Origin: Zeugodacus cucurbitae
Taxonomy: Eukaryota; Arthropoda; Insecta; Diptera; Tephritidae
DNA: 64,000 nucleotides
Reading direction: 5' to 3'
NCBI RefSeq assembly: GCF_028554725.1
Contig: NC_071670.1
Coordinates: forward strand, 54,506,501 to 54,570,500
Below, in pieces: positions 38,185 through 47,965 of the stretch. The translations under genes were made by a program, and so were the position numbers. A model generated the notes under the pieces. It did not search any database, was not told the origin of the DNA, and worked only from the letters and a program-made list of their open reading frames with translations. How positions within the stretch are numbered: position 1 is the first letter of the stretch; each line of letters opens with the position of its first letter.

Positions 38185-39262
38185 TGTCTGCCTAAAATGT
38201 TAATAAGTTTGGCCTCACGCCATCACTGTTAATGTGACTCATGTGACAAAAAGTGTACAAACCTGGCTTTACGTGACAAACTTGACTTAATTTTTTTTCT
38301 CAAAATGTCCCTCCTGACACGTCAAGCTGTAAACAAACCTGACGTCACGTGACCCAAAAAATGTAAACAAACCTGACCTGACCAGAAACTGAGGTCAATG
38401 ACCTTTGGCAGAGGTTTGTTTACCTTTTGTCCCAGATCAATGACCTTTGGCCGGGGTTTGTTTACCTTCTGGACGAGGTCAATAACCTTTGGCAGGAGTT
38501 TGTTTACCTTTTGATCGAGGTCAATGACCCTTGGCTGATGTTTGTTTACATTTTGAGTTGAGGTCAATGACCTTTGACAGCGGTTTGTTTACCTTATGAC
38601 CGAGGCCAATGACCTTTGACAGCGTTTTGTTTACGTATTGATCGAGGTCAAATCTGACCCTTGAGGTCAATGACCTTTGATAAGGGTTTGTTTACATTTA
38701 AACGTATCATGTGGTTGACAGGTCCAATGAGGTCAGATTTGTTTATATTTTTTAGAGTAATGTTGGTTATATAATAGGAATCATGTTGGGTATATAATAA
38801 GAAGTGAAAAGTGGTCAGATTTGTTTATATTTCGTTCGGGAGATCTTGTGAGAGGCCAAGGGAGATCAGGTTTATTTCTGAGAATTCGAGTGATTTCAAT
38901 TTGGGAGTGAGAGTGGGAAGTAAAGTGAGGTTAGGTTTATTTTTGGTTTGGTATTTGTTGAGAAATTATTTGAAGTAAGGTTTAATTACATTTTGTAAGT
39001 AGCCAAAAGCCGTGTTTATATTGTCGGGTTCACATGAGTTAGATTTTCAGAAGTCACATGAGGTCAGGTGTGTGTGATATTTCAGGCACGCCGACACAAT
39101 GTAGTCTTTATTTTAATGATACCTTTGAAGTCATGTTGGGTATGTGATGAGAAGTCCAGTGAGGCTAAGTTTCTTTGTGGTTATGCTTAGTTATGGTTTG
39201 GGTATTTGTTGAAAAGTCATATGAGGTAATGTTTGATTACATTCGTTCGGTAAACAAAAAGA
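38185..39262. repeat. AGGTCA-rich degenerate repeat block 1
   Basis: Around and beyond the tight minisatellite at 38392-38695, the DNA repeats 'tgaggtcaggttt', 'gtcacatgaggt' and 'aggtttatttttggtttggtatttgttgag' words. Related sequence reappears at 40812-41640 after about 1.5 kb of unrelated DNA. Left of the array, two units run in reverse orientation, with GTAAACAAACCTGAC at 38329 and 38363, next to a GTCACGTGAC palindrome at 38344-38353. Confidence 0.6.
38392..38695 (+). repeat. About 42-bp minisatellite of IR1 nuclear-receptor sites plus forkhead cores
   Basis: AGGTCAATGACCT or a one-mismatch variant starts at 38392, 38434, 38476, 38518, 38561, 38603 and 38664. The copies at 38392, 38561 and 38664 are exact. 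At 38645 an AGGTCA-4-TGACCC variant replaces the expected unit. Spacing is 42, 42, 42, 43 and 42 bp, with 61 bp spanning the variant unit. Each of the seven is followed after exactly 12 bases by TGTTTAC (38417, 38459, 38501, 38543, 38586, 38628, 38689). AGGTCA inverted with one spacer base is the ideal palindromic site of the EcR/USP heterodimer, and TGTTTAC is the forkhead/FOXO core. Function here is inference. The minus-strand repeat frame at 38322-38567 is a by-product of the 42 bp (14-codon) period. Confidence 0.85.
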
Positions 39263-40811
39263 GGACAATTTTGGGGCGCGAGAGTTTTAGACAAGATTCT
39301 TAATATAACGACTTACTTATGAAATATCTGAATAAAATCTAGTATAAATCTTTTCGTGAACAAATTTTTGCTTTAATGGGTAGGGATATTCAATTTTCCA
39401 GATGATTTTGGATTGTTTAATGCAACAACAGCTAATGTATATTGATATCAGTTAGGGATGAATCAAAACGTGTCATCTGTACTATCGAGATCTTGTTGTA
39501 CCATTTTTATGTATACAATTCCGGTGTATATGTTATTGACTTCTTTATATAACTGCATACATAAAGTTATACGGTAAATTCGCAAACGCAAAGTTCACAG
39601 ACATCAAGAGACAAACACACATACATATATTTGCCTGTATTCGTGTGGATATGCATATGATGTATTTACTTGCGCACATCAAGTGTAAAAATTAAAGCAA
39701 ATATTTACTTAGGTGTTTTTTTCAAAAAAAAAATCGAGAATTGATGTGCAAAAAAATAATAATACTCGTAGATAAAGCCAAACATGGAGCGACAGCAGAG
39801 TGCCAACACATGATAAGCGCATGAAAAAGATAGACGTATCTACGTGCGCACAAATCGGTGCTAAAACAATCAAATATAATTAAAAAATAATTGAAATTTA
39901 TTTAAAGTGAAAAATGGTGTTGCCACTACGTAATACAAATATATTTATCTCATGAGATTTTGTATGCGAAATTCTAGAGAGATTAAATAATTATAAGAAT
40001 AAGTGACAGAATTTTTTTTGTTTGTGGAGTTATAAGCAAAACCCCATGCTGCTTTATCAACCGCTTAGTGATAGTTGATAAAAACGTATATAAAATTCTT
40101 CACAGCAATTTGCACTTACTTTATATACGTATGAACTCACTTTCGCCAAAAATAGCATTTCACCGAAAAATTGGCGATATTTTTAACTTAGTAGCAAACA
40201 CACATGCCTGATTAAGGTTTTGACTATCTCATATCAATTTATTTTATTTTATTCTATTCATTTCTTTTTTTTTTTGTGTTTACAAGCTACCACTGTGACG
40301 TCAACGATTTGCTTACTGAGTCAGCTTGTCAGCATTTTGAAAAATTACACAAAATTGTATCTTGAATCGATATTTACTTTTGTGCCTTTGTTTTGATCAC
40401 ATTGTGTAATACACAGTGTGTGGGAGTGTGTGCTGCCTCCCTCCTCCTCGGCCGGAATGATAACATTTGCACTTAAGTACATTTGTATGTATGTATAGTG
40501 TGTTCTATCAGGGAATTTGGACTATAGTGTTTGCTACTGTGGGTTTTCCTTACTTTGTGAAATTGTAGTACATAATTAAATATTATTTAACTGAAGTGCC
40601 AACATGCGAAAGCTTTTGAATGAGATTTGAAGTAGCAAATAAAATTTCACTTGTTTTTATGCAAATGTATTATTATCAGATAATATATCATCAGATTTGG
40701 ACTTTAAGAACAAAACAATTTACCTTATATACCTTGGAAACAAACAATAGATCAAATCGTCCGATCAAACAGTACTAGTTTTGTATTTGAGAATCAGAGA
40801 GGTTTGAATTG
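39263..40811. other. Unrelated DNA between the two AGGTCA-rich blocks
   Basis: This 1.5 kb lacks the repeat words of its flanks, so it either interrupted one larger repeat field or separates two of them. No gene or terminal repeat was identified in it. Confidence 0.35.
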
Positions 40812-40843
40812 AGGTCAATGACCTTTGGCCGGGATTCGTTTAC
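40812..40843 (+). promoter_or_regulatory. Solitary IR1 + forkhead-like unit
   Basis: An exact AGGTCAATGACCT at 40812-40824 is followed 12 bases later by CGTTTAC at 40837-40843, one mismatch from the forkhead core. It has the same geometry as the units at 38.4-38.7 kb and lies 1.1 kb past the stop codon of gene A. Confidence 0.5.
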
Positions 40844-40844
40844 A

Positions 40845-41640
40845 TTCTGTGAGGTCACGTGAAGTCAAACTATATATATTTCGAGGTCTCACGGGAGGTG
40901 ATGTTGGGTATAAGTTAGGAAGTCAGGTTTATTTAAAAGTTTAGAAATCCGGAGAAGTCAAGTGAGGTTAGGTTTCTCTACGGTTCGGTTTGATTATATT
41001 TGGATATTTGTTGAGAAGTCTTGTGAAGTAAGGTTCCGTTACTTTTTGAGGTGTTACCAAATACCGGATTTGCTTACATTATTATATTTATATTTTGAAG
41101 TGTTACGTGAAGTCAAATATGGTATATGTAAGGGATATATTAGGTACATGTAAGCAAGTTATGTGAGGTTAAGTTTCTTTATGATTAGGTTTTGTTATAG
41201 TTAGGGATTAGTTGAGAAGTCTTGCAAAGCAAAGTTTAACTACTTTTTGAGGAGTCACAAAATGTCGGAATTGCATCCATTTTGTGTGTTGACGTGAGGT
41301 CGAACTTGTTTATATTTTGAAGGATCAAGTGGGGTATGTAATATGAAGTCATATGAAATTAAGTTTGGTTATCTGTTTTTTAGGAGGCCTACGACGAAGT
41401 AGAGCAGATGGCGATAAGTCAAGTGAGGATAGGTTTCTTTATGGGTAAAATTGTTTATAGATGGGTATTTATTTTGAAGTCTTTTGAGGTAAGGTTAAAT
41501 TACATTTTGAGGTGTCAACAAATGTCGGATCTGTTAAAAATTTTTAGAGGTTACGTCCGGCCAAGGTGGATTATATCTTCAGAATTCACTTGAATTCAAG
41601 TTTATTTTATATTTTGTGGAATCAAATGGGGGCAGGTTTG
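40845..41640. repeat. AGGTCA-rich degenerate repeat block 2
   Basis: At least three diverged copies of a 200-260 bp unit are visible through the word '(t)aggtttctttatgg' at about 40966, 41167 and 41424. Each is followed by 'atttgttgagaagtct' and 'tttttgaggtgtca' variants. Block 1 has related units at about 38930 and 39156. The AT-rich plus frames at 40962, 41408 and 41566 are incidental. Confidence 0.6.
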
Positions 41641-41923
41641 CTTGTAAGGTTCAGGCAAAATGCTTACTCTAAAACTGTGTGTTATCATTCGCTCTCAGGA
41701 TGTTATTCATGTATGTATATAAGACACTTAGATAATCAAATATTTATTAAAAAATTATTAAAAAAGTTAAGACACAGAAACCTGAGTTTTTAGTAAATAG
41801 AGTATAGTAGACTTGTAGTATTATTCATTAAAAAAATAAATCATTAAACCAAGCACATTTGAGCCCATATATTAAACTTGAAATTTCATACAGATACTAT
41901 ATTTCACACGATGCTAAATCACA

Positions 41924-42576
41924 TTAAGCAGTTTCCCCTTTCTTATTTTTTACTTCGAAAATAAAATCGATTAAAAATATTATACCGTTAGCAATGAAAA
42001 ACACAGTCGCTATAAAATAAACTATTTTCTTATCATTTTCGACAGGCAACGTTGCTAAAGATAAACCACTGCAAATGAGGAATAGTATAGCGCCAATAAA
42101 GAGAAAGACTGGCACATCATTGAATGACACGAATGAAACTGGAATGGTAAGAGCATTAATGAGGTATATACATTTAGAAAGGTGTAACGCGTTTACAAGT
42201 TCGTAACGGCATTTTAATTGAATATATATGTTTTACAGTGAGACCTAACAACTGGAAGCAAAAAATTACATTAGGAGTTGCCACTCGGTATTTTCAAAAA
42301 CATATGATTTTCTAAAAACCGTTACGAACTTTCTCTCTGCTTGGTATTTTGTTCACTTACGCGTCACCAACACCGACGTTATTATGGTGAAACCGAAAAT
42401 CGTGCCACACACGATCATAACTCTCGTCGCATATATGCTCATCGTAAACCAAAGGACTATAAGGAAGATACATATTAGCTGAAAAGGCATATCAGTTGTC
42501 CTTTCTATTTTCAAATTGCATATTTTTGTTACTCGCTTACCAGCTCGGCTACTCTGAAAACTTTCTTTAGCTCCAT
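41924..42576 (-). CDS. Four-helix small membrane protein, gene A
   Basis: Three exons on the minus strand: 42576-42541 (ATG, 12 codons, begins MELKKVF, donor GTAAGC), 42478-42361 (118 bp, donor GTAAGT) and 42138-41924 (acceptor CCATTCCAG, stop at 41924). The product is 122 residues with predicted membrane helices at about 11-29, 32-55, 60-82 and 91-113 and a short Lys/Glu-rich cytosolic tail. Family marks are IVCGTIFGFTII in helix 2 and NGIIFLID in helix 4. The size and four helices resemble insect MARVEL-type proteins. The role is unknown, with a membrane or junction scaffold possible but not shown. It is about two-thirds identical to the divergent neighbour B. A minus-strand AATAAA lies about 180 bp past the stop. 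Confidence 0.88.
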
Positions 42577-43014
42577 GGCGCTACTAATTTCTTGCTATTT
42601 AGAGGAATTCTGCTACAAAATTTGGCAAAACTTACAAAAAAAAAAACATAAATAAATACATGTAAGCAATTTAGTTACGTAAAAAAATAAAAATAAATAT
42701 TATTGTATTGACATGCAAAAGTAGTATTGTCAAGTGTTTCTTTCTATTAAGTGGCTCATCCACACTCGAATTTGTTGATTTCTACAAAATTTGTTTTGAA
42801 ATTCTGAACTGTGCATCAAAGTTCGACAAAAAATTCGAGTGTGGATGGGCCGATTTAATATTATTGTAATTGTAATTCATGTAAACACAACAAACACGAA
42901 TTTTCATGTGACATCTTTCATTTAACATTTTTTCAAATCAGAACATCAATATCCAATTATATTACATTAATATTTTTAACGCAAGCAATTTTCATTAAAT
43001 GAGCAAATAACGCT
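42577..43014. promoter_or_regulatory. Shared divergent promoter region of genes A and B
   Basis: The 438 bp between the two start codons must hold the 5' untranslated regions and promoters of both genes unless unseen upstream exons exist. It contains the palindrome at 42753-42851. A TCAGAAC near 42939 is a weak initiator candidate for B. No TATA box was clear. Confidence 0.45.
42753..42851. repeat. Fold-back palindrome between divergent genes
   Basis: GGCTCATCCACACTCGAATT begins at 42753, and its reverse complement, with one mismatch (GGCCCATCC...), ends at 42851. The arms are 21 bp around a 57 bp loop. Outside them 'tattaag' and 'aatatta' nearly extend the pairing. It resembles a short fold-back MITE. 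Confidence 0.7.
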
Positions 43015-43478
43015 ATGGAACTTAAGACAATCTTTAGAATCGTAGAGCTGGTCAGCAAATATTAAAATTCATTCATACAAAAATATAATTTATTCTTTCC
43101 TCAGGTAATATGCATTGTGCTCTTAGTCCTTTGGTATGCGTTGAGCACATACGCGACGCGGGTTATGATCGTGTGTGGCACCATTTTTGGTTTCACCATA
43201 ATAACCTCTGTGCTGGTGGCACGTGAGTAACACATCCACGTGAATTTCCTATCCTTTTCTTATCAAACTATATCCTTATAGTTGAATTTCTGGAATTCAA
43301 TCAGGTGGCAGTTTTCCTAATTATTGGCGCCATTTTGAGTCTCGTCTGTGGTGGCTTAACTATTGCCTATGTACCCTCATATGGCGATGGTAGGCTAACA
43401 TATTTTATAGCAACTGGTCTCTTCATTGGTAACGGTGTAGTGTTTTTAATCGATTTCATTATGGAATTGAAAAATTAA
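43015..43478 (+). CDS. Four-helix small membrane protein, gene B
   Basis: Three exons on the plus strand: 43015-43050 (ATG, 12 codons, MELKTIFRIVEL, donor GTCAGC), 43105-43222 (118 bp, acceptor TTTCCTCAG, donor GTGAGT, phase 1) and 43282-43478 (acceptor CCTTATAG, TAA at 43476-43478). The product is 116 residues with four predicted membrane helices at about 11-29, 32-54, 60-82 and 91-113. It shares IVCGTIFGFTII and NGVVFLID with gene A and has a much shorter tail ending at ELKN. AATAAA at 43626-43631 is a likely polyadenylation signal. Exon sizes and intron phases match gene A exactly, so the two come from an inverted duplication. The role is unknown; membrane localisation follows from the helices. 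Confidence 0.9.
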
Positions 43479-43750
43479 TTTGTAATTAATGCATTTGTAT
43501 GAGGCAAATCTGTTTGTAAGATTTTTTGTCTGATGCGTATGAGAAGAGAGCGAACAAAGAAGAGATAACTGAGAGAACAAAATTGTAAAGAATATAAATT
43601 ATGTAAATGTATTGTGTTATTTATAAATAAATAATAATTTGCGCAAGATTAATTGAAAAATCATTAAAGAAGTTCCAAGGGTTGTTGGATTTATCCATAA
43701 ATAAAGGTAGACTGCAGAAATTATTTCACATGCCTTAATTTCATTCTCAT

Positions 43751-44920
43751 TCTCGCAACAAAGTTGCTAAGAGAGTATGTGAACAAAACTATAGTTCACA
43801 TAACGGTTGTTTGTAACACCCAAAACTAAACGAGTTAGATATAGGGTTATATATACCAAAGTGATCAGGGCGACAAGGCGAGTCAAAATCCGAATGTCTG
43901 TCTGTCCGTCCGTCCGTCCGTCTGTGCAAGCTGTAACTTGAGTAAAAATTAAGATATCTTGATGAAACTTGGCACATTTGTTTCTTGGCACCATAGGTGC
44001 TTCCGAAAATGGGCAAAATCGGACCACTGCCACGCCCATAAAAGGCAAAAACCGAAAACATGGAAATAAAATTTGGTATGAAGGATCGCACTATGAAGGG
44101 GCATATTTGGATGTAATTTTTTTGGAGAAGTGGGCGTGGCCCACCTCCAAATATGTTTTTTGTAGATATTTCACAAACCAATAAAGCTACATATATAACC
44201 CAAGCTTTCTGCGTTAACTCACTAACGAAACACGTCAGAAATACAAAATTTTACAGAATAAATACTAGAAAGAAGCTGCACAAAGATTTTTTGACAAAAT
44301 GGAAAATGGGCGTGGCATCTCCCACTTATGGGTCAAAAACCATATCTCAGGAACTACTCCACATATTTCAATGAAAATCGGTATATAATATTTTCTTGAC
44401 ACCCTGATGACACGTGTGGAGAATGGATGAAATCGGTTCACAACTACGACAACTTCCCATATAACCCAATTTTGAATTCCATCTGATTCCTTCAATTTAT
44501 AATGTATACATTAGGAACCAAAGAACACAGCGAAATAAAAATTAACATAAATACTGTATATGATCTGTTGCACCACTTGTGAAAAAGTTGTCGAAATCGG
44601 ACTATAACTTTTCAAGGCTCCGAATATCGAATTTGAAGAACTCAGTGCCTTATGGTAATTTTTCACCGAAAATATCGGTAAATCTCTCAGATATCTTAAT
44701 TTAATTCAGAGGGAATCTTTTTCTTCTAATAGTGTGTCTCTCTATCAGAAATGGTTAAAAACAGGTCATCACTTCCCCTAGCTCTCATATACCTAATTAG
44801 AGGATTTTCAAATTGGGTCAAATTGTGTGTTATCTTAATAAAAATATATCAATAAATTGTGAGAGTATAAAACGTTCGGTCGCACCCGAACTTAGCCTTT
44901 CCTTACTTGTTTTTTTTTTC
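43751..44920 (+). repeat. Long noncoding repeat family R3, copy 2
   Basis: Same-orientation relative of 31811-33088, 1.17 kb. It starts 'tctcgcaacaaagttgctaa', has the (GTCT/GTCC)n tract at about 43890-43925, and ends 'cccgaacttagcctttcc' plus poly-T. It begins about 270 bp after the stop of gene B. Internal frames of 93 and 130 codons on minus, and 71 and 73 codons on plus, are incidental. Confidence 0.7.
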
Positions 44921-46034
44921 TTTAGACCTAAGGAATAGTTAATTCGACACCAAAAAAATTCTACCAAATGCTCGAAGTGAAATGGATGATATTTATGGGA
45001 GACAATCATATATAAGATACACCAATTGTATCAAAAACCATAATTCACCCAAAAAGCATGCATTTTCTATTAAATTTTTATATAATAAATTATTTATTAA
45101 CTACTTAAAGAAAAGTTTAAACTAATATCACAAAAATACACAAAATTTCCAGTCCAATAGGGAACACTCGTGGTCCATATAAACACAAAGTATTAATATC
45201 GATTCAAATCGTAAGTATTTTTCGGAATATCCTTAATGATCGGAACTTCACGTCGACTATAAAATTAAGAAGAAAAAAAATCATAGAGAAAAAAAATATA
45301 AAAATCGTAGAAAATAATATAAAGTAAAAATAATATGTTAACGAACAGAGATAAACAAAAACAGCAGTATGATGAGAAGCCACACAGAGAAAACAATGAG
45401 AGACACACAAAGTGGATATGCGGAGAGTAAAGATAAATTCCAAATGAGAAACAGTTGCTAGTGAAAGTCGAGATTACAACAAAATACATTTTTATGAAAA
45501 TTTCTAAATGAATTAGAATTTAATAAATAATTTTTTTTTATTTTACTTAAGAGACTACTGCTACTATCCATTAAAAAGGATAATAATGGAACGATATTTA
45601 TAATTTTTTTTTCAACTATAATCTCCATTATTATATTTCCTCTCATCCTCCCCCATTTTACTTACCCACAACCAATTCAAAAGACGTCTGCGTATATATA
45701 TGTTTATGTATATAAAAACATTTAATTCTAATAAGACAAGGACAAAAGCGTTACAAATACATTTATATTTCGTTTTAACAATGAGAATTCTCTTTTTGCA
45801 AAATACAAATTTCTAAAAAATATGAATATATGTATGTATATCATGTATGTATGTATGTATATTTGAGTGCACTTTTTGTATATTATAGAAGTTTATGCGT
45901 TTGTATGTGATCTAAAATACGTTTGTGTGTGTGTGGGCGTGTGTATTTCGCTTCTTTACATGTAGTACATACATAAATGCAACATTTAATATTTTTTTTT
46001 ATTCAAGATAATTATATTTGTTTTTTTTGCTCAT
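44921..46034. other. AT-rich DNA downstream of gene C
   Basis: No gene seen. Minus-strand AATAAA at 46003-45998 could end gene C transcripts about 32 bp after its stop. TATG/TGTA-rich simple sequence lies at about 45825-45865 and a GT run near 45925. Confidence 0.4.
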
Positions 46035-47708
46035 TTACGTTCTACAAATGGAGAGCGTGTCCAAGAGGAAGACCGCACCATTGATGATCATCAAGGAACC
46101 AGCTGCGAGTGCGTTACGTTTGCGTTCCTTGAAGAGGAAATTCGAGTTATCATGCCACTCATCGATGATCAGAGCGCCAGAGATGACGAAGAGCACACAG
46201 CCCAAAATCGAGATGAGCGCATTGAGGCGTTTCTCCACAATCGAGTTGAGTATGTGTCCTATAAGGAATATGGAAATATTGTAAAGAAGTGTTTTCTCAT
46301 TTTTTTATAACCTTAATGGTACCGTAAACATATTTCTATCCCAATGGATGGACCTTACTTTTGTTACCCGTACGTGTATAGATTTCCTAGGTTCTATTTC
46401 AATTATTTAGTAAACTAAGAGACTCATATATAGTATAACCTGCCTTTGCTTAATTTTAATTACTCTATTCTATATCTCCTGATTTATTACTATCCTGGTT
46501 AAAACTTTACTGTTATAGTCAATTCGGTGTATTTTGGAACTGTTCTAATCACAGTAAACTGTATTAGCTCTGACATTTCATGCCGAATCACTTCTGTTGC
46601 TTTGGACGAAAACAAGAAAACTGAAAATTATTCTCCTGACGAACAAAAATATATACATATCTCTGATCATGTCTATCCTTATAGTATTTATAATAATTTT
46701 AATGAAGACAACATCTAATTAGATGGAATGTGCGGTCTTTGAATGAAAGCTTTGTTTAGAAATGGAGCACTGAGAAATTATGAAAATCTCTAGCTTCGAT
46801 GATGAAAGTTTATAATGGAAAAGGAAACGTCTCTATTTGCCGCTTAAAATAGTTTTTTTTAATACTTCCTTCGGTCTCTATAGTTGAAAAAAGGCAATCG
46901 AAATTTCAGTCGAAAGTTGTTATTTGCTTACAAAAATTACTAAAGATCTATTAAGAATTGTTCTAAGTGGATTAGAATATGGAAAACAAAATAATATATA
47001 GCTCTTTATTTAAAGGCGGCAACCATAATAATTTCAATGGTTGGTAGAGAGTAAGAAAGATCTAAAGATATTCTAGTCTTGAAATTTTGATATTCTTTGA
47101 CAAATTTATGGAACAAAGCTTTTAAACTCGAGCCTATGGGTGAATATGAACCTATTATACCATAAAATCGAGATTATTGAAGTTATTTTTTAGTTGACTA
47201 CTCACTAAAACAGAGCTTACCATGCATAAGAATATCATTTAACTTGATTTTAACCTTGTTTGGTGTTTATAGAAATTTCATTTGGAGTTTATGAAGAAAC
47301 AGTGGTATCTTGGAGACAATTTTGGTTTCTCTGGTGAAAAATGACTCTTTTGAAAATTCCTGCTTGAATACTCATATATATACATTGTTTTCATAAAAAA
47401 TAGAAAATTAAAGACAAAATTTTTTAAACACCCCAAGAACAAGAACAAGAACATTTAAAAACACGATGTCTTTATACTATAACATGAAACCTCGCTTACT
47501 ATACTTAAACGTGCTTAAATTTGCGGTTTTAGTACTTAAATATAAATATATTATTTTCTGATAACAAAAACAAAAATCAAATTTACTCACCAATCAACAA
47601 TACACCGCAGATGATAGTGAAACCACCGAGTGTACCGCAGACAATCAGCGGTCTTGAGGACAACGCACCAGAGTTCTCCCAAAGCACAATGCAGGCGATC
47701 GCGATGCC
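46035..47708 (-). CDS. Four-helix small membrane protein, gene C (exons 2-3)
   Basis: Exon 2 is 47708-47591 (118 bp, acceptor TTTGTTTCTAG, donor GTGAGT). Exon 3 is 46258-46035 (acceptor CCTTATAG, TAA stop). Together they encode about 113 residues. Helix 2 carries LIVCGTLGGFTII, helix 3 starts after KRLNALIS, and helix 4 carries NGAVFLLD and ends at SICRT. Codon use is markedly GC-richer than the surroundings, as expected for a real exon. A 12-14 codon phase-0 first exon is required by family structure, but none was found in the 256 bp up to the stop of gene D or close by. It may be the exon at 60478-60519, shared with gene D, which would give 127 residues. The function is unknown. Confidence 0.82.
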
Positions 47709-47965
47709 CTAGAAACAAAATGGGGCAACAACATTGATTTATATACATATTTTTAAAAAACTTATTAATGGATGACTTGATGCATGATTTCTTTTTAATG
47801 AATTACGATTATTATTATTTTTTAAATTTTATTTTTATTATTAATTTTCATTAACCATTATAAACACTTAACACAACTTTGGCACATTTTCAACACTCTT
47901 GTAAGCTTAATTCAAAGCTAGTAAATGAACTTAAAATATATAAAATTAAGAATTTATAATGATAT

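Noticed and set aside
38322..38567. Minus-strand protein with a 14-residue repeat (QKVNKP.PKVIDL)
   Set aside because: The minisatellite period of 42 bp is exactly 14 codons, so any frame open in one unit stays open. The array loses the frame at the 43-bp step and there is no start context or neighbouring exon.
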